Assembly: GCA_049177215.1 (NCBI GenBank)
Contig: CP185379.1
Coordinates: 2,294,001-2,358,000 of the forward strand
Direction of reading: 5' to 3'
DNA length: 64,000 nt
From: Pollutiaquabacter aromativorans
GTDB taxonomy: Bacteria; Bacteroidota; Bacteroidia; AKYH767-A; 2013-40CM-41-45
The translations under genes and the position numbers were made by a program. How positions within the stretch are numbered: position 1 is the first letter of the stretch; each line of letters begins with the position of its first letter. The notes beneath the pieces were generated by a model. It searched no databases and was not told where the DNA came from. It saw only the letters and a list, made by a program, of their open reading frames with translations. This document shows, one piece after another, positions 16,482-24,496 of the stretch.

Positions 16482-18404
16482 TTGGATCCCGGCCCTGACC
16501 CCCTGCTCCTTTCCGTATTCTCGGTCCTTAACCCCGCTTTTACTTTCTCCTTTTCCTTTATAGTCGAGTCGGTCGTACTGGTCGTGTTGCTCTTCCTGTC
16601 CGGTTTCGTCTCCGGAGCGGAAACCGCCTTCTTCGCCATCACACCTGCCCAATTCATCGGGTTGCGTAACGCCCCGGGGACCGCTTCCCGGATCGTCTAC
16701 AACCTGCTGAATCGACCCAAGCGCCTGTTGGCGACTTTACTGATCGTTATCAACTTCATCAACATCGCCATCGTGGTGATCTCGTCACTGCTGATGGAAC
16801 AGGTCTTCGATTTCTCCAGTCATCCGTTGGCTGGTTTTCTTATCCAGGTGGTCGCCGTCACCTTCGTCATCATCGTCTTCTGCGAACTGATGCCGAAGAT
16901 GTACGCCACCCAAAATGCCATCTGGTTCTCCAACCTGGCCGCGCTTCCGCTTTTCGTGGTCGACAAACTGCTCCGGCCCATGTCGTGGCTGCTGGTCAAA
17001 TCGACCGCGCTGGTCGACCGTCGCATTCAAAGTAAAGGGTACGACGTGACCGTCGATGAGTTGACGCATGCCATCGACATCACCTCCGACAAGAACACTC
17101 CTGAAGACGAAAAGAACATCCTGAAAGGCATCGCCCGGTTCGGCAACATCGATGTCAAGCAGATCATGAAGCCACGGATGGATGTCTTCGCGATCGAACG
17201 CGAAACGCCGTTTTCGGAAGTGATCAAGCTGGTGAACGAACACCGGTACTCCCGCGTTCCGGTTTTCGAAGAAAGCTTCGACCGCGTCTCCGGCATCCTG
17301 TACATCAAGGACCTCCTGCCCTACCTCGACCAACAGGACGGCTCCAGCTTCGACTGGACGAGCCTCCTCCGCCCGGCTTATTTCGTTCCGGCCAGCAAGA
17401 AGATCAACGACCTTCTGCAGGAATTCCAGGAAATGAAGAACCACCTGGCCATCGTGGTGGACGAATACGGCGGCTCCTCGGGCATCGTGACGCTGGAGGA
17501 CATCCTCGAAGAGATCGTGGGCGAGATCAACGACGAATTCGACGACGACGAACTCAACTATTCCCGACTCGACGACCGCAATTTCGTGTTCGAAGGCAAG
17601 ACCTTGCTGAACGACGTCTGCCGCATCACCGACCTCGACCGGAAATCCTTCGAGCTTGGCGAAGAGGAAACCGATACGCTGGCCGGATTCCTGCTGGCGG
17701 TGAAAGGCGGACTCCCTCAGGTGAACGAGGTGCTGCGTCATAACGGACTTGTGTTCACCATTGAGTCGGCAGATCGTCGTCGTATCAAGCGCGTAAAAGT
17801 TACTCTGCCGGAAATTGAACCTTCCAACGGAAGATCGCTGGCAGCCTGGCTCCTGCCCCTCGGTTTCGCGCTCTTGCTGAGCGGTTGCGACGAACCTTAT
17901 AATCCCAAACCGCGTGGCTATTTCCGGATCACACTCCCGGAAAAACAATATGCCCTGTGGGAAAGTCCCGGATGCCCCTTCGGCTCCGAGCTACCCTCCT
18001 ATGTGCAGGTGATACCCGACACCAGTGCCGAGGCGGAGCCCTGCTGGATGAACCTGGAGTTTCCGGATTTCAAAGCAACCGTTTACCTCACCTACAAGCC
18101 GGTCAATGGAAACCTGAACCGATACATTGAAGACAGCCGCACCTATGCCTACAAGCATGTGACGAAAGCTTCGGGTATCGACGAGATCATCCTGCATGAA
18201 CAACCCGGCGTGAGCGGACTGTTGTATAAGGTCAAAGGCAACGCGGCTTCTCCCCTGCAATTTTGGTTAACGGACAGTACCGCCCATTTCATCCGTGGTT
18301 CACTCTATTTCTACGCCGTTCCGAACCCGGATTCGATCGCGCCGGTTCTCGACTTTGTACAATCGGATGTACAGCATTTCCTGGAACGATTCCACTGGAA
18401 GTAA
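16482..18404 (+). CDS. GldE-GldD fusion: gliding-associated CNNM/CBS membrane protein joined to the gliding lipoprotein GldD
   Basis: One frame of 640 residues covers two genes that are separate elsewhere. Residues 1-440 are GldE: hydrophobic segments (VESVVLVVLLFLSGFVSGAETAFF), two CBS domains at about 195-310 (MKPRMDVFAIER, YSRVPVFEESFDRVSGILYIKDLL) and a CorC/HlyC domain (DEYGGSSGIVTLEDILEEIVGEI) ending RRIKRVKVTLPE. About 10 residues later comes a signal-like segment, SLAAWLLPLGFALLLSGC, with lipobox Cys469. The rest is GldD (NPKPRGYFRITLPEKQYALW). No ATG or in-frame GTG or TTG lies between the domains before the signal; only CTG or ATT could start a separate gldD. A stop in frame at 16473 forces the TTG start. 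GldD is needed for gliding and T9SS function in Flavobacterium. The protein may be cut at the lipobox or stay joined. Confidence 0.85.
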   Translation: MDPGPDPLLLSVFSVLNPAFTFSFSFIVESVVLVVLLFLSGFVSGAETAFFAITPAQFIGLRNAPGTASRIVYNLLNRPKRLLATLLIVINFINIAIVVISSLLMEQVFDFSSHPLAGFLIQVVAVTFVIIVFCELMPKMYATQNAIWFSNLAALPLFVVDKLLRPMSWLLVKSTALVDRRIQSKGYDVTVDELTHAIDITSDKNTPEDEKNILKGIARFGNIDVKQIMKPRMDVFAIERETPFSEVIKLVNEHRYSRVPVFEESFDRVSGILYIKDLLPYLDQQDGSSFDWTSLLRPAYFVPASKKINDLLQEFQEMKNHLAIVVDEYGGSSGIVTLEDILEEIVGEINDEFDDDELNYSRLDDRNFVFEGKTLLNDVCRITDLDRKSFELGEEETDTLAGFLLAVKGGLPQVNEVLRHNGLVFTIESADRRRIKRVKVTLPEIEPSNGRSLAAWLLPLGFALLLSGCDEPYNPKPRGYFRITLPEKQYALWESPGCPFGSELPSYVQVIPDTSAEAEPCWMNLEFPDFKATVYLTYKPVNGNLNRYIEDSRTYAYKHVTKASGIDEIILHEQPGVSGLLYKVKGNAASPLQFWLTDSTAHFIRGSLYFYAVPNPDSIAPVLDFVQSDVQHFLERFHWK

Positions 18405-18416
18405 TTTACTCCTTCG

Positions 18417-19820
18417 ATGAAACTGGGTCGACGCGTCGAAGCATTCGCGATTACCGCCATCGACCGAGACGGACTTCCGTACGGGCCGTTCGAAGGAGGA
18501 AAACTCTACGTCGACAAATCCCTTCCGGGAGATATCGCCGATGTGCAGGCGATCCGCGTCAGCAAAGGCGACTTTCCCGTCTCCACCGGAAGGATCGTCC
18601 GCTTGTTAGAAGCGAGTCCCGATCGCATCGATCCGTTCTGTCCGCATTTCGAACACTGCGGCGGTTGTCAGTGGCAGCATACCTCCTATGCGCACCAACT
18701 GGAGATCAAGCACGGACAAGTCAGCGAGCTGTTCGCCCGGCATCTTCCCGACGGGATGACGGTCCCTCCGGTCTTGCCATCACCACAGCAACTGCGTTAC
18801 CGCAACAAGATCGTCTTCACTTTTTCCAACCGGCGTTGGATGACGCCGGAAGAAAAGACCTCGCCCGATACCATCCGGCGTCCTGCCGCCGGCTTCCTTA
18901 TGCGTGGGAAGTACGATCACACCCTGGAGATCCATGAATGCGCATTGATCGAACCGATCGCCGTCCGCATCCTCCACCGGCTGCGCGACATCGCACTCGA
19001 AGCAGGCATGAAGTTCTACGACATGCGCGAGGAATACGGCTTCCTGCGCGGACTGGCACTGCGTTTCGGCGATCCCGGCCATCTGCTGGCGGCCATCATC
19101 ACGGCGGAGCAGGATGATGAAAAACTCAACGTGCTGACAGAAGGCCTGACCCGTGACTTTCCCGAGATCACCGGTTATTTTCAATTGTTCAACCCCGACA
19201 AGAGCGGAGTCAACATGGATGCTCCTGCCCGACACCTGCGGGGTGAAACGCAACTGCCCATGACCCTGGATGGCTTTCAGTTTCTGGTCAGTCCCAACGC
19301 CTTCTTCCAGACGAATACGGGGCAAACACTTCGTCTCTATCAAACCGCATTGGATTTCGCCGCATTGAAAGGAAGCGAACGTGTGCTTGACCTCTACTGC
19401 GGTACCGGAACCATCAGTCTTTTTCTTGCACGACAGGCGGCATTCGTCACCGGGGTAGAATTCGTCGATGCCGCGGTGAACGATGCACGAACAAACGCCA
19501 ACCGGAACGGGATCACGAACGTCGATTTCATCGCCGGCGATCTGAAGGACGAAATCAGTCGGTTCACGGAATCATCGACCGAAGTGATCGATGTAGTGGT
19601 AACCGATCCGCCCCGTGCCGGCCACCACCGGGAGGTTAATCAGGCTTTACTAAAACTCGCGCCTAAGCGTATCGTTTACATCAGCTGCAATCCGATCACC
19701 CAGGAACGGGACACCCACATACTGTCGGATCGCTACCGGCTCACGCGCATTCAGCCGGTCGATATGTTTCCGCATACCGGTCACGTGGAAAACGTCGTGT
19801 TGTTGGAACGTCGCGACTGA
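18417..19820 (+). CDS. rlmD: 23S rRNA (uracil-C5) methyltransferase, RlmD family
   Basis: The protein (467 residues) methylates uracil C5 in 23S rRNA using SAM. A TRAM domain covers residues 1-65. The iron-sulfur cysteines are C75, C81 and C84 in CPHFEHCGGCQWQH, with the fourth near HECALIEP. The SAM-binding motif DLYCGTGTISLFL, the catalytic region TDPPRAGHH and the nucleophile motif YISCNPITQERD are all present. RlmD and RlmCD-like members are hard to separate by eye. It follows the gldE-gldD gene by 12 bases and its stop abuts the convergent ctaA stop with no gap. Confidence 0.9.
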   Translation: MKLGRRVEAFAITAIDRDGLPYGPFEGGKLYVDKSLPGDIADVQAIRVSKGDFPVSTGRIVRLLEASPDRIDPFCPHFEHCGGCQWQHTSYAHQLEIKHGQVSELFARHLPDGMTVPPVLPSPQQLRYRNKIVFTFSNRRWMTPEEKTSPDTIRRPAAGFLMRGKYDHTLEIHECALIEPIAVRILHRLRDIALEAGMKFYDMREEYGFLRGLALRFGDPGHLLAAIITAEQDDEKLNVLTEGLTRDFPEITGYFQLFNPDKSGVNMDAPARHLRGETQLPMTLDGFQFLVSPNAFFQTNTGQTLRLYQTALDFAALKGSERVLDLYCGTGTISLFLARQAAFVTGVEFVDAAVNDARTNANRNGITNVDFIAGDLKDEISRFTESSTEVIDVVVTDPPRAGHHREVNQALLKLAPKRIVYISCNPITQERDTHILSDRYRLTRIQPVDMFPHTGHVENVVLLERRD

Positions 19821-20852
19821 TCAGGCAGTCAGGGCGGTGCCGCGAAAACGGAACTGCACGTAGATCATAGCGGCGAAGAGGAAAAAAGCACCGATCTGGT
19901 GCACGGACGCGAGCACGATCGGCGCCTGGTAAAGGATCGTCAGCACGCCAAGGACAAACTGCACTGCCAAAGCCGCGTAGAACCAGTTAAGGGCCGTCCG
20001 CTGGCTCGTTTCCATTCGCTCGTTCCGGGCCAGGTACCACACATAGCCTGCCATGGCGAGGAGCGTGAACGCGAAGAAGCGGTGAATGAACTGGACCAGC
20101 TCCGGGTTATCGAAGAAGTTGGCGATACCGTCTTCCGCATACCAACCACCGACGGGAAACACCTGTCCGCTCATGAGCGGGAACGTATTGTGCATCTTGC
20201 CGGCATGCAATCCCGCGACGAACGCTCCGTACACGAGCTGTGCCATCAGCACCGAGAAGGTGGCTACGCCCAGCTGCCGGAGTTTCGTCGAAGCCGGCAC
20301 CAGCGCGCGTGGATACAGCAACTGCAACGCGTACCACCAGGTGAAGCCGAAGGTGATGAAGGCCGTGATCAGGTGAATGGCCAGCCGGATATGCGACACA
20401 CTCGTACGTTCGGTGAGCCCGCTCTTCACCATGAACCAGCCAAGGAACCCCTGCAAGCCACCGAGTGTGAACAGGAAGAGCGCCTTCCGGGTCATGGCGC
20501 GATCCAGTTGACGGGTGATCAGGAACCAGATGAACGGCAGCAGAAACACCACACCGATCAACCTGCCGACCAGGCGGTGAATGAACTCCCACCAGAAGAT
20601 CGCCTTGAAATCCTGCAATTCGAAATGCGCATTGATCATCTCGTACTGGGGAATCTGTTTGTACTTCTCAAAAGCTTCCTGCCACTCCTGGCCGTTCATA
20701 GGAGGTACAGCGCCCATGATCGGAGCCCATTCCGTGATGGATAAGCCGGAACCGGTCAGGCGGGTGATGCCGCCGATGACCACCATCGCGAAGATCAGGA
20801 AACAGCCGCTCAGCAGCCAGATTGCGACGTAACGACGAGATCGATCGTTCAT
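19821..20852 (-). CDS. ctaA: Haem A synthase (COX15/CtaA family)
   Basis: The protein has 343 residues from the ATG at 20850-20852; the frame extends 66 codons upstream without a likely start. Eight hydrophobic segments are seen. Motifs are VIGGITRLTGSGLSITEW near the first segment, WWEFIHRLVGRLIGVVF with the haem-binding His, GLQGFLGWFMVKSGL, and HQIGAFFLFAAMIYV at the end. It converts haem O to haem A for cytochrome oxidase. It does not overlap its neighbours; the outer-membrane protein gene is 55 bases downstream of its start. Confidence 0.9.
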   Translation of the reverse strand: MNDRSRRYVAIWLLSGCFLIFAMVVIGGITRLTGSGLSITEWAPIMGAVPPMNGQEWQEAFEKYKQIPQYEMINAHFELQDFKAIFWWEFIHRLVGRLIGVVFLLPFIWFLITRQLDRAMTRKALFLFTLGGLQGFLGWFMVKSGLTERTSVSHIRLAIHLITAFITFGFTWWYALQLLYPRALVPASTKLRQLGVATFSVLMAQLVYGAFVAGLHAGKMHNTFPLMSGQVFPVGGWYAEDGIANFFDNPELVQFIHRFFAFTLLAMAGYVWYLARNERMETSQRTALNWFYAALAVQFVLGVLTILYQAPIVLASVHQIGAFFLFAAMIYVQFRFRGTALTA

Positions 20853-20907
20853 ATGCTTTGCAGCTATAACCATTCCGGTACGGCAAAGTTCAAACCGAAG
20901 CCGGAGA

Positions 20908-22401
20908 TCAGTCGTACTTCGGCTTGAGGAACCAGCGGTCGGAAATGGTAAAGCCCAGGGTGAAACGCAGGTAGCGTTCCTTGAGCAGGTCGGATTCGAC
21001 CGTACCGCGTTCGCCTGCCTCCGCAGCGAACTGGATGAATGTGGAAGCACGCCGGATCGGAATTCCGAGTCCGATGCTCACACCCATTTCGTTCAACTGG
21101 TTACCGCGCAATTGGAGAAAGGTCCGGGCATAGTGGAATCCGGCCCGGTACTGAACGGTCTTATAGCGGTTTTTCAAGACACGATCATTCGGAGTGAACT
21201 GCCCGCCGACGGAAACGCGCCAGCTATCGGCCAGTGAATCGGACGCACCGAAGTAACGATAGGTATTCCAGTTCTGCGTCTGGAAGTCGGCACCGGCCAA
21301 CCAGCGCGTACCCTGCCGGATAGAAGCGCCGAAGCCAAGGCCGACAGGAAGTTTGACGCGCCCCTCTGCTCCTTCGACATAAGCGATCGTATCCCGCACG
21401 ACAATCTGGTCGCGCGAAGAATTGTCGAAGTACTTGAACGAAGTGGCCGTATACGTCTGCCGGGCATGCAATTCGGCGGAAGGCGAATACGTCGCGCCGA
21501 ACGTCAGGCTCCAATCGCCCCGTTCACGCCGACGCTTCACGTCTCCCCGTTCCTGACGGAGTTGCCGAATGCGGTTTTTCAGGAATTCGCGACGCTCCGC
21601 ATAACCGGCTTGCAGGCTGTCGGACGCTTTGCGCGCAACATCGTCCAGGTGCACGAGCGAATCCTCCAACGGACGAATGAGCTTGTCGAACTCCAGCAAG
21701 GAATCAGACGGAGAGAGCCGCAGGCTATCGATGGTGTATTGAACACCGAGGTTATAGGTAAACCAGCCGAGCGATGTATTCTCCAGTAAACGCGTGTTGA
21801 AGTTCACCGGATTGTCGAATTCGATCCGTCGGTCCTGACCGAGCACACCGAAGAGGTACGAGACATTCGCGCCGATACTCAGCGGCGTATTCTTGAGCGG
21901 ACGAACGCCCGTAGAAATGAAAAAGTTGTTGAGCCCGCCGCTTCCCTGGTAAGTACGTGTCTCCACTTCACCGAGCACATTGGTCTGCGGATCTTTAACG
22001 GAGTACCCGATGTTACTATAGGGCATGAGTCCGAAGCCGAGCCCCCACCGCTTCGACTTGAGCGGCACTCCGAGCGCGAAGTAGCTGAAGGAAACCGTAT
22101 GCTGTTCCTGTCGGGCGTCGGCTGAATTGATCTCCATCAAATTGGCATTGGCGCCCAACTCGAAGGTGGTCAGGAAGAGGTTGGAATAAGCCGCGGGGTT
22201 CTGAAAGTTCAGTTGAAGGTTGAGCGGAACACCGATGGAAACGCCCCCCATCCCGAGGTGACGAGCACCGCCCTGGAATTGCAGGTCGCCGATGCCATAC
22301 CGGGAGTAAGGCGAGGAAGTAGCATTCTGAGAACGCGCGGAAAACACGCACAGGAAAAGCGCCGCCAGCAGTAAGATGCCGGACTTAGCGGTTCGCGTCA
22401 T
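20908..22401 (-). CDS. Outer-membrane beta-barrel protein with a charged helical insert
   Basis: The protein has about 497 residues from the ATG at 22399-22401, with a signal peptide ending FSARSQ. The mature start SSPYSRYGIGDLQFQGGARHLGMGGVSIG and repeated strands ending in aromatics fit a family of outer-membrane porin-like proteins regularly found beside coaX in Bacteroidota. In the middle, about residues 225-290, is a strongly charged helical stretch (FDKLIRPLEDSLVHLDDVAR, LKNRIRQLRQERGDVKRRRE) that is not barrel-like. Function unknown. It starts 17 bases inside the end of coaX and is likely in its operon. Confidence 0.75.
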   Translation of the reverse strand: MTRTAKSGILLLAALFLCVFSARSQNATSSPYSRYGIGDLQFQGGARHLGMGGVSIGVPLNLQLNFQNPAAYSNLFLTTFELGANANLMEINSADARQEQHTVSFSYFALGVPLKSKRWGLGFGLMPYSNIGYSVKDPQTNVLGEVETRTYQGSGGLNNFFISTGVRPLKNTPLSIGANVSYLFGVLGQDRRIEFDNPVNFNTRLLENTSLGWFTYNLGVQYTIDSLRLSPSDSLLEFDKLIRPLEDSLVHLDDVARKASDSLQAGYAERREFLKNRIRQLRQERGDVKRRRERGDWSLTFGATYSPSAELHARQTYTATSFKYFDNSSRDQIVVRDTIAYVEGAEGRVKLPVGLGFGASIRQGTRWLAGADFQTQNWNTYRYFGASDSLADSWRVSVGGQFTPNDRVLKNRYKTVQYRAGFHYARTFLQLRGNQLNEMGVSIGLGIPIRRASTFIQFAAEAGERGTVESDLLKERYLRFTLGFTISDRWFLKPKYD

Positions 22402-23128
22402 GGTAACGATAGATTTCATAAAGTCCGTAGAGGACCAAATCAGGGGCGGCAAAGATGTTGATTTTTAGCCGTTCAGCCAAACCGGCCGCGTCTCCGCCGG
22501 TGATCAGGACTTTCAGCCGCGGATACATCTTTTTGTACTCGTTGACCATTTCACGGATCTCAGCCATTGCCCCATTCATGACGCCCGAACGCATACTGGA
22601 AAGCGTGTCAATGCCAAGCAAGGGATTATCCCATTGCAGCTTCACTTTCGGCAGACCTCCGGTAAAGGCATGGAGTGCTTCAAAACGCATGTGAAGGCCG
22701 GGAGAAATACTGCCGCCCATATAGGTGCCACCCGCTTGAACCAGGTCAAAGGTGATACAGGTCCCAGCTCCGATTACCAATACGTGCTGACGGGGGTAGC
22801 GGACCACCGCTGCCACGGCCATCGCGATCCGGTCGCGTCCCAGCGTAGCCGGCGATTTGTAAGCATTCCGGATAGGGAGTGGAGTACGATGAGTGAGTTC
22901 AAGGAAACCGGGCAACTTTTTTAAGAATTTTAATACCGGAACAGGCAGTGGTGCGACGGCAGATAATATGGCACCGGAAAATTCGAAACGGCGCGAGAGC
23001 GATTGCAAGCGGTTCAGGCTCAGCACAGAGAATGCCTCCTGGTAGATCAACGTACCGCCCGAAAAGACACCGATTTTCACCCGGGTGTTACCGCGGTCGA
23101 TGGCCAGCAAAAGACCTTTGCTTTTCAT
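22385..23128 (-). CDS. coaX: Type III pantothenate kinase
   Basis: The protein (247 residues) phosphorylates pantothenate in the first step of coenzyme A synthesis. The ASKHA-fold motifs are visible: phosphate loop IDRGNTRVKIGVFSGG, GRDRIAMAVAAVVRYP, VIGAGTCITFDLV, and GGSISPGLHMRFEALHAFTGGLP. The usual first motif D-x-GNT is kept. It overlaps the downstream outer-membrane protein gene by 17 bases. Confidence 0.9.
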   Translation of the reverse strand: MKSKGLLLAIDRGNTRVKIGVFSGGTLIYQEAFSVLSLNRLQSLSRRFEFSGAILSAVAPLPVPVLKFLKKLPGFLELTHRTPLPIRNAYKSPATLGRDRIAMAVAAVVRYPRQHVLVIGAGTCITFDLVQAGGTYMGGSISPGLHMRFEALHAFTGGLPKVKLQWDNPLLGIDTLSSMRSGVMNGAMAEIREMVNEYKKMYPRLKVLITGGDAAGLAERLKINIFAAPDLVLYGLYEIYRYHDANR

Positions 23129-23182
23129 GCGGTCAAGATACGCGGGTACATGCGGGCGGAAACGCGGTTTTTGAAAAGAAAT

Positions 23183-23211
23183 TTTGTGAATTGAAAATTT
23201 CCCTACTTTTG
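23183..23211 (+). promoter_or_regulatory. Promoter of tRNA-Phe
   Basis: A TTTG -33 element (23183-23186) and the -7 element TACTTTTG (23204-23211) are separated by 17 bases. Both match the Bacteroidota housekeeping promoter. The tRNA begins 15 bases after the -7 element. Confidence 0.7.
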
Positions 23212-23225
23212 CCCCACTCTAAGCC

Positions 23226-23301
23226 GGTGATGTAGCTCAGTTGGTAGAGCAAAGGACTGAAAATCCTTGTGTCGGTGGTTCGATTCCACTCATCACCACC
23301 A
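23226..23301 (+). tRNA. tRNA-Phe (GAA)
   Basis: The 76 bases fold as a cloverleaf: acceptor ggtgatg pairs with catcacc, the D arm gctcagttggtagagc, the anticodon stem-loop ggactGAAaatcc with anticodon GAA, and the T arm ggtggttcgattccacc-type loop. The 3' CCA (23299-23301) is encoded. A response-regulator gene starts 20 bases downstream. Confidence 0.95.
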
Positions 23302-23321
23302 CTTTAGGCCTCCATAGGTCA

Positions 23322-23732
23322 ATGAAACAAACGGATAAGCCCTTCAAGTTCCAACGGGTCCTCCTGATCGACGACAACGACATTGATAATTTCATCAATG
23401 AGCGTATGATCACGACCAATTCCTTTTCGCAGCAGGTCGTCGTTAAGAATTCCGCCGAAGGGGCTCTCCAGTTTCTCCGTGACAATGCATCCAATACGGC
23501 CGTGTTGCCCCAGGTGATTTTCCTGGACCTTAACATGCCTGTGATGGACGGTTTCGGTTTTCTGGCCGAATACGAGCAGTTGCCCGAGAGTATCCGTTCC
23601 TTCTGCAAGGTGATCGTGCTTTCCTCCTCCATCAGTCCCGAAGACATCAACCGGGCCTCCACGAATCCCTACGTCGTCAAGTACGTCAACAAGCCGTTGA
23701 ACGAAAAGTACCTGGACGCGATAAACTTCTAG
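23322..23732 (+). CDS. Single-domain response regulator
   Basis: The protein has 136 residues and is a receiver domain only. The acidic pair is D17-D18 (VLLIDDNDIDNF), the phosphoacceptor is D69 (IFLDLNMPVMDGF), and the conserved Ser and Lys are in VLSSSISPEDI and YVNKPLNEKY. It lacks an output domain, so it probably works through protein contacts. No kinase is adjacent; the nearest histidine kinase is 9 kb away. The start is the ATG at 23322; the open frame upstream runs through the tRNA. The TAG stop is directly followed by a 7-bp repeat array that carries the same TAG. Confidence 0.9.
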   Translation: MKQTDKPFKFQRVLLIDDNDIDNFINERMITTNSFSQQVVVKNSAEGALQFLRDNASNTAVLPQVIFLDLNMPVMDGFGFLAEYEQLPESIRSFCKVIVLSSSISPEDINRASTNPYVVKYVNKPLNEKYLDAINF

Positions 23733-23774
23733 TAGTAATTAGTAATTAGTAATTAGTAATTGGTAATTAGTAAT
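23733..23774. repeat. 7-bp tandem array C starting at the stop codon of the receiver gene
   Basis: Six heptamers: tagtaat four times, tggtaat, tagtaat. The stop codon TAG at 23730-23732 comes immediately before the first copy. Confidence 0.9.
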
Positions 23775-23846
23775 TAAGGACTCAGCGTAGTCTTTTTATA
23801 GACTGTTCCCGCACGCTAATCAGCGTTTTTTCTTTCTGTCCGGAAA

Positions 23847-24218
23847 TCATGTATCACCGCCCGATTTCCTGGCTCTATTGATAAAGGCGTTCAGTAACGG
23901 ACCTATCTGGGTGACCAGCCTGGTCACTTGTTCCACCTCTTTTTCTGCCAATACTTTTCGTCGGATCAATTTCCTGGCGAAGGTTTTGGATTCCTCGAAT
24001 GAGCCGCGGGCACAATAATAAAATCGTAAGCGGTCCCTATAGTGAAACCTTCCGAAGCCCTCCGCAATGTTTGCGCTTATACTATCCGCCGCCCGGATGA
24101 TCTGTAAACCAATCGTCATTTGAACTTTCTTAGGCCACCTATCATACTCTTCCCAAAACACATCCGACAACTGCTCGGCGTACTGATAGACCAGAAACTG
24201 CGTCACATCCTTATTCAC
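23847..24218 (-). CDS. Four-helix-bundle protein of the 23S rRNA intervening-sequence (S23) family
   Basis: The protein has 123 residues with a GTG start. The core QIIRAADSISANIAEGFGRFHYRDRLRFY, then ARGSFEESKTFARKL, is the signature of this family, first described from intervening sequences in 23S rRNA genes and now known as free-standing genes. It forms a pentameric bundle in known structures; the cellular role is unclear. It stands alone between two 7-bp repeat arrays. Confidence 0.9.
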   Translation of the reverse strand: MNKDVTQFLVYQYAEQLSDVFWEEYDRWPKKVQMTIGLQIIRAADSISANIAEGFGRFHYRDRLRFYYCARGSFEESKTFARKLIRRKVLAEKEVEQVTRLVTQIGPLLNAFINRARKSGGDT

Positions 24219-24303
24219 CCAACAAAGTAAATTTGAATTATGCCGGATGTCAACCGCATAAAAGCGGGAAAAGGAATCGGAATGAAATATTTTTCGTGAA
24301 ATG

Positions 24304-24366
24304 GAAACTGGTAACTGGTAATTGGTAACTAGTAATTGGTAACTAGTAATTGAAAACTAGTAATTC
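24304..24366. repeat. 7-bp tandem array, arm D1
   Basis: Nine heptamers: gaaactg, gtaactg, gtaattg, gtaacta and so on, ending gtaattc. It directly abuts the inverted arm D2. Confidence 0.9.
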
Positions 24367-24434
24367 GTTACCGGTTATCAGTTACCAGTTTTTAGTTACT
24401 AGTTACTAGTTACTAGTTACCAATTACCAGTTAC
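24367..24434. repeat. 7-bp tandem array, arm D2 (inverted relative to D1)
   Basis: Nine heptamers of the type gttacta/gttacca plus a partial copy. Read on the minus strand they are TAGTAAC/TGGTAAC. The arm touches the T-run of the terminator at 24434-24473, so transcripts of the 24497 gene that read through would enter a long hairpin. Confidence 0.9.
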
Positions 24435-24473
24435 AAAAAAAAATGCCTCCCGGCGAAGTTCTCCGGGAGGCAT
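24434..24473 (-). terminator. Strong Rho-independent terminator after the 24497-25954 gene
   Basis: An 11-bp stem (atgcctcccgg with ccgggaggcat) with an 8-base loop is followed on the minus strand by a run of nine T residues. Confidence 0.9.
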
Positions 24474-24496
24474 AACCTGGCGGGGCAAAAGAAAAA

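Noticed and set aside
16785..17948. 387-codon open frame on the minus strand
   Set aside because: Antisense to the GldE part of the fusion gene.
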